Shown one piece after another: positions 1 to 10,500 of a stretch of DNA of 64,000 bases; position 1 is the first letter of the stretch, and each line of letters begins with the position of its first letter. This stretch comes from Ryuthela nishihirai. Taxonomy: Eukaryota > Arthropoda > Arachnida > Araneae > Heptathelidae. A model generated the notes under the pieces. It was not told the DNA's origin, made no database searches, and saw nothing but the letters and a program-made list of their open reading frames with translations. The stretch covers positions 49,856,691-49,920,690 of the forward strand of contig JAWZYU010000025.1 of assembly GCA_038380435.1 (NCBI GenBank), given 5' to 3'. The position numbers were made by a program, and so were the translations under genes.

Positions 1-91
1 GATGACTGAGGAAGCCACTTGCAGTTAACTGAAGTCACTGCTATGTTCCCCGAATCATTCCTAGATGATCTTAGCCTTGTAACAGGCAGAG

Positions 92-415
92 TTGGGTTGG
101 GTTGTTTTACCTCTGAGCGGCACTTTTTTGCACACCATGGGCTAAATGGCCAGGTCACATGGACCCCGAAGGCTCAGAGAAGGTTGGGGGAGGGGACCCA
201 CTGGAACAGCTGTTGGGAGACAGATGGTAGCCTCCCGTCAAGGCCGTCCAGCGTGTTCTTTAACGTGCACAGGGTATGACTCTCCCGCACACGGGGCCAC
301 GGCTTAACGTCCCATCGACGGACGACGGCATTTCCAAGCCCATCGGTGTCCCCTACTGACCATGGGCGGGGCGGGGAATTTTGCGGAGATAAATCTCAAC
401 GCTGACCCAGCTGGG
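92..415 (-). mobile_element. SINE-1, 5'-truncated
   Basis: Reverse-oriented SINE-1 body beginning with the 3' end (TTGGGTTGGGTTG) and running to just before box B, so the tRNA head is missing. The 10-bp direct repeat ACAGGCAGAG lies at 82-91 and 416-425, which shows that the truncated copy was inserted as such by target-primed reverse transcription and was not cut down later. Confidence 0.9.
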
Positions 416-425
416 ACAGGCAGAG

Positions 426-990
426 ACATACCCCATGGAGGAGGGTGGGGGGGGACAGAGGGATTCGCATCCCGAAAATCCGGTCGTCTTGTACGGAGTC
501 TGAAACTTGTCTACCTGCCTTAATGGAAAAAAAAGTCGTCTTTCTATAATTTTATTTTAGCTCCATAGTAATCTGTTCTGTTAAAGCCATTCTTAACTTC
601 TCCATAAGCCATTTTTTCGTACCATAAAATTGCTTCTAGCCGTAAAAAAGAGTTTATGCATATTGATATGTCCAACACAAAAAATAGATTTAAAAAACAA
701 CTATAAAATTTTATTCCATGTAGAAAATCATTCCATTTTCATTTTTTCTCCGGTGGAATATTTTAGTAATTGGGAAACACCTACTCAAGTGTTACCCCCT
801 CCCCGAAATCAAATCCTGGGTTCGTGTCTGGTGACAGCTAGCATTAACCTGCTGAATGATCTATTCGCAAATGGACACACAGCTGCCATGAAGGGATGCA
901 CCTGATTGGCTGCTATGTTCAGATACTCTGCGTCATCAAAATTCAGTTTCAATCAAAAATTCAGATTTTATGGCAACTAATCGAGATGCA
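426..990. other. AT-rich sequence, no gene seen
   Basis: A G-rich stretch (433-460) is followed by AT-rich sequence. The only structure noted is one arm of a 50-bp inverted repeat at 618-667. The short open frame at 630-905 has no recognisable motif. Confidence 0.5.
618..667. repeat. left arm of a 50-bp perfect inverted repeat
   Basis: The sequence beginning CGTACCATAAAATTGC and ending at ATTGAT is the exact reverse complement of 4097-4146, with weaker similarity on the upstream side. The arms are about 3.4 kb apart. They could be the ends of a large degenerate element or two oppositely oriented fragments of one interspersed repeat. Confidence 0.8.
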
Positions 991-1095
991 CATTAAGTTC
1001 TTTGTAACCTAGTCCTCAGTCAACCGTGATGAACATTAAAAGATATCTATAATCTAACCATCCATTAATTGTCACGAACATTAAGTCAACAGGTA

Positions 1096-1305
1096 CAGTC
1101 GCTCAAAAAAGTATCCGAACACTATGGTTGATTACAGAATGCAGAAAATATCTGGCAACGATTATTTTAGAAATTAGTGATATGGCAACCTTCGTCTATG
1201 CAGACGAAAGTTGCCAGATCACTAATTTCTAAAAAAATCATTTCCAGATATTTTTTCTGAATACCGTAATCAACCATAGTGTTCGGATACTTTTTTGAGC
1301 GACTG
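1096..1305. mobile_element. Pal-MITE, full-length, TA-flanked
   Basis: Near-perfect palindrome of 210 bp: it starts CAGTCGCTCAAAAAAG, ends with the reverse complement TTTTTTGAGCGACTG, and is flanked by TA at 1094-1095 and 1306-1307. The TA target and the terminal inverted repeats are typical of Tc1/mariner-mobilised MITEs. The whole element is two mirrored arms with no coding capacity. Confidence 0.9.
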
Positions 1306-1588
1306 TACTTGTTGCCTATGCTCAGCTGCTAGATATTAGTGGCCTAGTCCTCTACCTGGATGAGCATTAAAACTTTTGTGACCTAGTCCTCAGTTAATCA
1401 CGATGAACGTTAAGATATCTGTAAGTTATCTCGTAGTTCTCATCTAACCGTGATTAACATCAAGATCTTTGCTAACTGTGAAGAATAATAAAATTTCTGT
1501 GGCTTAACACTCAGCTTACCGTGATAACTCTCAGCTAACAGCGATGAACCTTAAGTCGTTGTGACTAGCCCTCAGTTAATGGGGATGA

Positions 1589-1977
1589 GTTGGGTTGGGT
1601 TGTTTTACCTCTGAGCGGCACTTTTTGCACACCATGGGCTAAATGGCCAGGTCACATGGACCCCGAAGGCTCAGAGAAGGTTGGGGGAGGGGACCCACTG
1701 GAACAGCTGTTGGGAGACAAATGGTAGCCTCCCGTCAAGGCCATCCAGCGTGTTCTTTAATGTGCACAGGGTATGGCTCTCCCGCACACGGGGCCACGGC
1801 TTAACGTCCCATCCGACGGACGGCGGCCTTTCCAAGCCCATAGGTGTCCCCTACTGACCGTGGGCAGGGCGGGGAATTTTTGCGGAGATAAATCTCAACG
1901 CTGACCCAGCTGGGACTCGAACCTGGGAACTACAGATTACGAGCCTGGAGCGCTACCGACTGAGCCACCCCCGTCCC
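1589..1977 (-). mobile_element. SINE-1, full-length
   Basis: 389-bp SINE-1 in reverse orientation: 3' end on the left (TTGGGTTGGGTTG), tRNA head on the right with box B and box A (reverse complements of GGTTCGAGTCC and TGGCTCAGTCGG). A 12-bp TSD, TAATGGGGATGA, lies at 1577-1588 and 1978-1989. It sits inside the degenerate tandem repeat, so the repeat is older. Confidence 0.95.
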
Positions 1978-2014
1978 TAATGGGGATGAACATTAATACA
2001 TCTATACTTTGAAC

Positions 2015-2034
2015 CAGTGGTTTCCAAACGCTTT
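2015..2034 (+). mobile_element. hAT-like terminal sequence (solo end)
   Basis: CAGTGGTTTCCAAACGCTTT closely resembles the terminal inverted repeat seen on many hAT elements (CAGNGGTTCTCAAAC type). I could not find a matching opposite end nearby, so this may be a chance match or one end of a degraded element. Confidence 0.35.
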
Positions 2035-3334
2035 ACAAGGATGACAGCTCAGCTTATGAAAGATTCCATCGCTATGCTCTACGATATCATCAGTCCTCCC
2101 AAATGTAAGTGCAGTGGCAAGGAACGTCAATTGTGGAGAAGTGCAGGCAGATCCAGTAATTCAAAATATACGTGACAATTATTCGCAGCTGTTGAGAATC
2201 AAGAGTTACTTTGGTGACATTGTACATGAAATCGTGCAAGAGATGTAATGACTTCAAGGAAGCTTATAATTGAAGGGAGCGATTTTGTAGCTGGAAGTAT
2301 TGTGTTTCTAAAAGCAATGCACGAAACTGAACAATTGATTTCTGACATTTTTAAAACTATAATACATTCAGTTTTATCATATATATTTATTCGAAAACCC
2401 TCCCCCGTCTTTCAAGGGGATACGCTCCACCTTTTGGAAACAACTATTTCTACCCCTTTGCAAATCGTGATGAATTTTGAGATCCCTGTGGCCTCGCTTA
2501 TCGATAACCGTGATGAATCTTTGTGGCTTGGCTTTTTCGCTAACCGTGATGAATTTTGAGATCCCTTTGGTCTCATTTTTTGCTAACCGTGATGAATTTT
2601 GAGATCCCTTTGGTCTCATTTTTTGCTAACCGTGATGAATTTTGAGATCTCTGTGGCCTCGCTTATCGATAATCACGATGAATCTTTGTGGCTTGGCTTT
2701 TTCGCTAACCGTGATGAATTTTGAGATCCCTTTGGTCTCATTTTTCGCTAACCGTGATTAATTCTGAGATATTTGTGGCCTCGTTTTCGCTAACCGTGAT
2801 GAATTTTGAGATCTCTGTGGCTTCTCTTTTCCCTAAGCGTGATGAATTTTAAGATCTCGGTGGTCTAGCTTTTTACTAACCGTTATGAATTTTGACATCT
2901 CTGTGGCCTCGCTTTTCGCTAACTGTGATGAATTTTGATATCTGTGTGGCCTCGCTTTTCGCTAATAGTAATGAATTTTGAGATCTCTGTGGTAGATCTC
3001 TGTGGATAACTGTGATGAATATTAAAATCTTTTTGACCTTAGTTAATCGTGATAAGCATTAATAGTTCTGTGCTCTTACCCTCAGCTAACGGAGAAGTAC
3101 TGTATATTAACATCTGTGAGATCTAGATAGCTCTATGTAGCTCTCAGCTCTCTACAGCCTTCAGCTCTCTATGGCCTAGTCCTAAACTACACAGGATAGA
3201 AAAAAAGAAAAATATTACCTATGATGGGCAAGTTAACTCAATCGAACCTCTCTACTTCCAATAAAACGTTTTATTAAATTTTGGCTGCAAAATGCATTCA
3301 AACAATTTTTAATGAAATCCATAAATTTAATAAG

Positions 3335-3724
3335 GGTTGGGTTGGATTGTTTTACCTCTGAGCGGCACTTTTTTGCACACCATGGGTTAAATGGCCAGGT
3401 CACATGGACCCCGAAGGCTCAGAGAAGGTTGGGGGAGGGGACCCACTGGAACAGCTGTTGGGAGACAGATGGTAGCCTCCCGTCAAGGCCATCCAGCGTG
3501 TTCTTTAACGTGCACAGGGTATGGCTCTCCCGCACACGGGGTCACGGCTTAACGTCCCATCCAACGGACGGCGGCCTTTCCAAGCCCATCGGTGTCCCCT
3601 ACTGACCGTGGGCAGGGCGTGGAATTTTGCGGAGATAAATCTCAACGCTGACCCAGCTGGGACTCGAACCTGGGAACTACAGATTACGAGCCTGGCGCGC
3701 TACCGACTGAGTCACCCCCGCCCC
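3335..3724 (-). mobile_element. SINE-1, full-length
   Basis: Reverse-oriented SINE-1 with an intact body and tRNA head (box B and box A both present). Only a few substitutions separate it from the other young copies. No convincing target-site duplication was found. Confidence 0.9.
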
Positions 3725-4595
3725 TCTAATGCATATAATTCGCAGCTGAAAAATATGAAATAATTGAATTCAAACATTGAAAAATTAGAGTTATAGAATC
3801 ATTTCATCACGAATTTGATTTATTATAGAAATGTATAATGTACTCTAACACTCTTCTTACGCTTAAATATATCTTCGAAAATTTCGTGAGTGGTATAGTT
3901 GATTACTTTTAATTAACAATCTGATAATTATATTTTTATAGATCCAGTTTACTAATAATGCAGCTATGATGCTTTTGCGCATTTTTTTCACCGTAGCGAA
4001 GGGGATAAGTTTCTATTTATTATACCTTCAAGGCTGTCTTCATTGAATTATTTTTCTTTTTCTTCTAAGTCCATCAAATTAAATGAGCTTCGCCAAATCA
4101 ATATGCATAAACTCTTTTTTACGGCTAGAAGCAATTTTATGGTACGAACAGATGGCTTCAGATCTCCCTCTTCCGAATGAAATAAACTTTATTTGCGAAC
4201 TGAATTTAATCGTAAAATTTAAAGGCCACCACGCAAAAGTGATTTAGATTGTTAAAAGAAATGAGAATAACTCAATTTTAACTGCGAAGGAATGAGATGA
4301 CATTTCTAATAATCAATTAAATGTTTCTCTTTTAGATTTTCTTCCCTACCAAGCTTTCCGCTGAAGGCATTAATAAAAGAGAAAAAAAAAGTCAAAAGGT
4401 TCCATTTCCTTTCTCCTTTCCCCCCCCCCCCAACTTCACCCCTTCATTCTATATTACTCTTCTCTCTTGATATCATTAATCGTTCAGAGGAAGAAAACGA
4501 TGTACACGTAAGTTTCTAAATGATTTCCAACATATCTTTTTTACACGTAATTAAATGTTTTCTCCCAACAGTACGAGTATCAAGATTTATATATA
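3725..4595. other. AT-rich sequence, no gene seen
   Basis: AT-rich, with a 12-bp C run at 4420-4431. Apart from the inverted-repeat arm at 4097-4146 I see no repeat or gene. Confidence 0.5.
4097..4146. repeat. right arm of a 50-bp perfect inverted repeat
   Basis: Exact reverse complement of 618-667; see that entry. Confidence 0.8.
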
Positions 4596-4606
4596 CGTAT
4601 ATACCC

Positions 4607-4969
4607 CGCCAGGCTCGTAATCTGTAGTTCCCAGGTTCGAGTCCCAGCTGGGTCAGCGTTGAGATTTATCTTAGCAAAATTCCCCGCAATGTCCACGGTC
4701 AGTAGGGGACACCGATGGGCTTGGAAAGGCCGCCGTCAGTTGGATGGGACGTTAAGCCGTGGCCCCATGTGCGGGAGAGCCATACCCTGTGTACGTTAAA
4801 GAACACGCTGGATGGCCTTGACGGGAGGCTACCATCTGTCTCCCAACAGCTATTCCAGTGGGTCCCCTCCCCCAACCTTCTCTGAGCCTTCGAGGTCCAT
4901 GTGACCTGGCCATTTAGCCCATGGTGTGCAAAAAAGTGCCGCTCAGAGGTAAAACAACAACAACAACAA
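4607..4969 (+). mobile_element. SINE-1, 5'-truncated, (AAC)n tail
   Basis: Forward SINE-1 starting inside the tRNA head near the anticodon arm, with a 3' tail of repeated AAC in place of the usual AACCCAACCC. An 11-bp TSD, CGTATATACCC, lies at 4596-4606 and 4970-4980. The variable tail suggests that the SINE 3' end is a short simple repeat that can change at integration. Confidence 0.93.
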
Positions 4970-4980
4970 CGTATATACCC

Positions 4981-5160
4981 TTCAAACACTGCTTGCCACA
5001 GAGGTCTGACAGGAGTCTCGCTTTTCTCTCTATGGCGCATTAAACTTTGAGGAAGGAGAGACCTCAGCAGAAAATGAACACGAACATCCATGGCTTACCG
5101 AGGCTCGAACCTAGGTCCCTTTGTTCAGTAGCCAAGCACGCTAACCAATCGGCCACAGAT
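4981..5160 (-). mobile_element. SINE-2, diverged
   Basis: Reverse SINE-2: the CTTGCCACAGAGGTCTGACAG body is on the left, and the tRNA-like head (reverse complements of GGTTCGAGCC and GGCCGA..GGTTAGCG) is at 5100-5158. The middle has diverged. Confidence 0.75.
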
Positions 5161-5164
5161 TTTT

Positions 5165-5350
5165 TTCTCTGCGAAATCGCCACCCTTTTCTCGGTGAGAA
5201 AGGGGGACACCGTTGGGCTTAGAAAGATCGACGGCAGTCGGAGGGACGTTAAGCCATGGTTCCTTGTGCAGGAGGAAACATTCTAGATGGCCTTGATGGA
5301 AGGCTTCCATCTATCTCCTAACAGTTGTCCAGTGGGTTCCCTTCCCCAAC
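5165..5350 (+). mobile_element. old SINE-1-related fragment
   Basis: Diverged SINE-1 body (TCGGTGAGAAAGGGGGACACC, GACGTTAAGCC, GATGGCCTTGATGG). Older copies share the TCGGTGAGAAAG reading where young copies have GGTCAGTAGG, which marks an older subfamily. Confidence 0.7.
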
Positions 5351-5585
5351 GGGGCAGGGGTGGCTCAGTCGGTAGCGCGCCAGACTCGTAATCTGTAGTT
5401 CCCAGGTTCGAGTCCCAGCTGGGTCAGCGTTGAGATTTATCTCCGCAAAATTCCCCGCCCTGCCCACGGTCAGTAGGGGACACCGACCTTCTCTGAGCCT
5501 TCGGGGTCTATGTGACCTGGCCATTTAGCCCATGGTGTGCAAAAAAAGTGTCGCTCAGAGGTAAAACAACCCAACAACCCAACCC
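5351..5585 (+). mobile_element. SINE-1, internal deletion or recombinant
   Basis: A complete tRNA head and first part of the body (to GGGGACACCGA, 5486) is joined directly to the 3' part (CCTTCTCTGAGCC onward), so the central 200 bp or so is missing. The preceding old fragment ends in CTTCCCCAAC, exactly the bases that should precede CCTTCTCTGAG, so this is either a nested partial insertion or a recombination product. Confidence 0.8.
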
Positions 5586-5986
5586 ATGTTATGTGGATGG
5601 TAACCCACATTTAAAGTTTCTTAACTTTCAAAATAATCTTTTTACGGAAATAATAAATAAAGAAATAAAGAAGATGTTTTGATAAATTTTAACTCTCCTA
5701 TTTTCTCATCTATAAAATTTGAACACAAATTATTACTGTTGAGCTAAACCTGAGCACAAACTTTTACTGGCTCACCAAATTTCAATACAAATTTTTCCTC
5801 ATCTAGATTTAAACAAATACTTTCAATGGTGTACTAAATTTTAATGCTAATTTTTCCTGATCCGTTAAACTTCAATAAAAAGTTTTTGCAGATCCGTTGA
5901 ATTTTAACACAAATTCAATATTTATTTCTGAAGTTTCAGACAAAAGAATTCTTGTTCTGAAAAAATATCAGACTTTTTTACTGACC

Positions 5987-6186
5987 CGTTATATGGCCGA
6001 GTGGTTAGCACACTTGGCTACTGATCTAAGGGACCTGTGTTCGAGCCCCGGGTAAGGCATGGATGTGTGTGTTGTTTTTCTGCTGAGGTCCTACCATCCT
6101 CACAGACCTTCTACTACGGCATATAAACTGACAGGCTCCTGTCAGACCTCTGTGGCAAGCAGCTGCTTGAGGGGGTATTTTTGATA
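5987..6186 (+). mobile_element. SINE-2 copy 1 of an adjacent pair
   Basis: Forward SINE-2: the head has TGGCCGAGTGGTTAGC and GTTCGAGCCCCGGG, then TGTTTTTCTGCTGAGGTCC, and it ends GAGGGGGTATTTTT. It abuts the next copy directly. Confidence 0.85.
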
Positions 6187-6407
6187 GCCGTCCCGTGGCC
6201 GAGTGGTTAGCGCGCTTGGCTACTGATCTACGGGACCTGGGTTCGAGCCCCGGGTAAGGCATGGATGTTCGTGTTGTTTTCTGCTGAGGTCCTGCCATCC
6301 TCTCAGATCTTCTACTATGGCATATGAACTGACAGGCTCCTGTCAGACCTCTGTGGCAAGCAGCTGCTTGAGGGGGTATTTATTATATTTATTTTATTTA
6401 TTTTAAA
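6187..6407 (+). mobile_element. SINE-2 copy 2 of an adjacent pair
   Basis: Forward SINE-2, more intact than its left neighbour: boxes A and B (TGGCCGAGTGG, GGTTCGAGCCC) and an A/T-rich TTTATT tail. The head-to-tail arrangement with copy 1 is about 200 bp apart, one element length. Confidence 0.88.
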
Positions 6408-6499
6408 AAAGATATTTTTCACTGACCTTAACCCCCTTAATTTTAGCACACACTTTTACCCGACAAAATAAATCGAACTCCAATTTTTTTTTAAATTAA

Positions 6500-7139
6500 T
6501 AATCTGTTTTTAGGAAAAGTTGGGTACTCTCCGAGTACTCAAATCGTTGCTGATCTGAAAATCACTGGTTTAGGTGATATTTTCAGGAGTGCTCAAAAAT
6601 ATAATGTCCTAGTCAGATACCCGCGGACCTTGATGTAAATAAGGCTCTTCAGACAGTTGATGTAACGGTTTTGCCATCCCTTTAATGACTTCATAGTTCT
6701 GCTATCTGGATTTGCGCTTTATTAACATCAGTCTCTGTCAGCATCTATCTCCCATTATTTAGATAACGGTTATCAGCTGAGCGTTTAGCAACGAATCCCA
6801 TCATCATCATCACCAAGCATTCTCATCCGTTCCATTGATTTCACAGATTAATTATGCACTTACACCTTGTAATAATTAGGTTTTGTTGAAAGTTTCGTTC
6901 AACTTTTATCGTTACATGGTTCAAAGAGCGAGTTAATTCAGCAGTTAGAAATTGGCTTTTTGTGTGTCCAAAAGTGCTTGGTTTCACGAAGAATAGAGAT
7001 TAGAAACGGTAAACATACAGAGTGGACAAAAAAATAATAGAATGTTCACGAAAATTCGACTTCAAAGCTTTGTAACTTAATGACAGGTATAAGTAATAAA
7101 ACATGTGTCCCAAATGTACACGACTTCGCAAGAAGGTAG
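6500..7139. other. no gene or repeat recognised
   Basis: AT-rich unique sequence with a short ATC run near 6800. No open frame of note and no recognisable element. Confidence 0.4.
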
Positions 7140-7346
7140 AGAAAATAAAAAAATACCCCCTCAAGCAGCTGCTTGCCACAGAGGTCTGACAGGAGCCTGC
7201 CAGTTTATATGCCATAGTAGAAGGTCTGAGAGGATGGCAGGACCTCAGCAGAAAAACGACACATACATCCATGCCTTATCCGGGGCTCGAACCCAGGTCC
7301 CTTAGATCAGTAGCCAAGAGCGCTAACCACTCGGCCATGGGACAGC
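7140..7346 (-). mobile_element. SINE-2, near full-length
   Basis: Reverse SINE-2: A-rich tail on the left (AAAATAAAAAAATACCCCC), body, then the tRNA-like head (reverse complement of TGGCCGAGTGGTTAGCGC) at 7310-7340. Confidence 0.88.
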
Positions 7347-7599
7347 TAAAGAAACAAAAATGTGCATCTTCTTAGTGGTTTTACCTCGTTAAATTCTTAA
7401 TAAATAGTGAAAAATAATGAGAGCATTTTCGTAACACCAAAAATTTAGGTTAAAATAAATGGTATTAAAGTTAATTCAGTCACATATTTTAAAATGAAAA
7501 TTTGAGGACGAAAATTTGAGGACAAGAGTAACAAAAAAAAAACAACTGAAAATAAATGAAAATTTCCAACAAATTACTAATCAGGTCTACTAAGATGTG

Positions 7600-10500
7600 G
7601 AAAATATAAATCATTGACGACTAATATGATAGAGATCTGACTCAATGCTGAGAAATATTGCTCTGTCAATATTGTTCACCGAAGAACGATAAAGAGAAAT
7701 ATTATTCATTGAAAAAATTGAGACAGTGTTGTTCACTTACAAATGGCAAAGAGAAACTTAACTCATAGGTGAGTGAGGTTTCACACTATATTAAGGTGAG
7801 AGAAATCTAACTTATTGGCACTTAGATTCGGAAACGTACAGTCGCTCAAAAAATGTCCGAACACTATGGTTGATTACAGAATTCATAAAAAATATCAGGC
7901 AACGATTTTTTTTAGAAATTAGTGATCCGGCAACCTTCGTGTCACGTAGGTTGCCGGATCACTAATTTCTAAAAAAGTCGTTCCCGGATATTTTTTCTGA
8001 ATTCTGTAATCAAATATAGTGTTCGGATATTTTTTGAGCGACTGTAACTCACCGACGGCGCAGATTGGAGGATGTAACTCATAGATGATTAAGATGTGAA
8101 AATGTAACTCACTGATGACTAAGATGTGACAATGTAACTCACTGATGACTAAGATGTGAAAATGTAACTCACTGATGACTAAGATGTGAAAATGTAACTC
8201 ACTGATGACTAAGATGTGAAAATGTAACTCACTGATGACTAAGATGCGAAAATGTAACTCACTGATGACTAAGATGTGAAAATGTAACTCACTGATGACT
8301 AAGATGTGAAAATGTAACTCACTGATGACTAAGATGTGAAAATGTAACTCACTGATGACTAAGACTTGAAAATGTAACTCACTGATGACTAAGACTTGAA
8401 AATGTAACTCACTGATGACTAAGACTTGAAAATGTAACTCACTGATGACTAAGATGTAAAAATATAACTCACTGATGACTAAGACTTGAAAATGTAACTC
8501 ACTGATGACTAAGATGTGAAAATATAACTCACTGATGACTAAGACGTGAAAATGTAACTCACTGATGACTAAGATGTGAAAATGTAACTCACTGATGACT
8601 AAGATGTGAAAATGTAACTCACTGATGACTAAGATGTGAAAATGTAACTCACTGATGACTAAGAAGTGAAAATGTAACTCACTGATGACTAAGACGTGAA
8701 AATGTAACTCACTGATGACTAAGATGTGAAAATGTAACTCAATGATGACTAAGATGTGAAAATATAACTCACTGATGACTAAGACGTGAAAATGTAACTC
8801 ACTGATGACTAAGATGTGAAAATGTAACTCACTGATGACTAAGATGTGAAAATGTAACTCACTGATGACTAAGATGTGAAAATGTAACTCACTGATGACT
8901 AAGACGTGAAAATGTAACTCACTGATGACTAAGATGTGAAAATGTAACTCACTGATGACTAAGACGTGAAAATATAACTCACTGATGACTAAGATGTGAA
9001 AATGTAACTCACTGATGACTAAGATGTGAAAATGTAACTCACTGATGACTAAGATGTGAAAATGTAACTCACTGATGACTAAGACGTGAAAATATAACTC
9101 ACTGATGACTAAGACGTGAAAATGTAACTCACTGATGACTAGGATGTGAAAATGTAACTCACTGATGACTAAGATGTGAAAATGTAACTCACTGATGACT
9201 AAGAAGTGAAAATGTAACTCACTGATGACTAAGACGTGAAAATGTAACTCACTGATGACTAAGATGTGAAAATGTAACTCACTGATGACTAAGACGTGAA
9301 AATATAACTCACTGATGACTAAGATGTGAAAATGTAACTCACTGATGACTAAGATGTGAAAATGTAACTCACTGATGACTAAGATGTGAAAATATAACTC
9401 ACTGATGACTAAGACGTGAAAATGTAACTCACTGATGACTAAGATGTGAAAATGTAACTCACTGATGACTAAGACGTGAAAATGTAACTCACTGATGACT
9501 AAGATGTGAAAATGTAACTCACTGATGACTAAGATGTGAAAATGTAACTCACTGATGACTAAGATGTGAAAATGTAACTCACTGATGACTAAGACGTGAA
9601 AATGTAACTCACTGATGACTAAGATGTGAAAATGTAACTCACTGATGACTAGGATGTGAAAATGTAACTCACTGATGACTAAGATGTGAAAATGTAACTC
9701 ACTGATGACTAAGACGTGAAAATGTAACTCACTGATGACTAAGACGTGAAAATGTAACTCACTGATGACTAAGATGTGAAAATGTAACTCACTGATGACT
9801 AAGATGTGAAAATATAACTCACTGATGACTAAGATGTGAAAATGTAACTCACTGATGACTAAGATGTGAAAATGTAACTCACTGATGACTAAGATGTGAA
9901 AATGTAACTCACTGATGACTAAGAAGTGAAAATGTAACTCACTGATGACTAAGACGTGAAAATGTAACTCACTGATGACTAAGACGTGAAAATGTAACTC
10001 ACTGATGACTAAGATGTGAAAATGTAACTCACTGATGACTAAGATGTGAAAATGTAACTCACTGATGACTAAGATGTGAAAATGTAACTCACTGATGACT
10101 AAGATGTGAAAATGTAACTCACTGATGACTAAGATGTGAAAATGTAACTCACTGATGACTAAGAAGTGAAAATGTAACTCACTGATGACTAAGACGTGAA
10201 AATGTAACTCACTGATGACTAAGATGTGAAAATGTAACTCACTGATGACTAAGATGTGAAAATGTAACTCACTGATGACTAAGACGAGAAAATGTAACTC
10301 ACTGATGACTAAGATGTGAAAATGTAACTCACTGATAACTAAGATGTGAAAATGTAACTCACTGATGACTAAGACTTGAAAATGTAACTCACTGATGACT
10401 AAGATGTGAAAATGTAACTCACTGATGACTAAGATGTGAAAATGTAACTCACTGATGACTAAGATGTGAAAATGTAACTCACTGATGACTAAGATGTGAA

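Larger units (their letters stand above)
1000..3170. repeat. degenerate tandem repeat, about 43-50 bp period
   Basis: Recurrent GTGATGAA...AAGATCT...GTGGCCT...CGCTAACC modules. They are best preserved at 2465-3000, where neighbouring units repeat every 43 bp or so. The left part (1000-1580) is more diverged. The array is interrupted by a Pal-MITE (1096-1305), a SINE-1 (1589-1977) and about 450 bp of unique sequence (2015-2460). It contains no credible coding sequence. Confidence 0.8.
5690..6500. repeat. degenerate AT-rich tandem repeat, about 45 bp
   Basis: Loose repeats of the form ACCCGTTAAATTTTAACACAAATTTTTCCT. They are visible at 5700-5990 and again after the two SINE-2 copies at 6410-6500. 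Very decayed; the period is approximate. Confidence 0.45.

Noticed and set aside
6187..6260. tRNA gene at TGGCCGAGTGGTTAGCGC
   Set aside because: Same reasoning: head of SINE-2, with an 8-nt anticodon loop and no matching acceptor stem.
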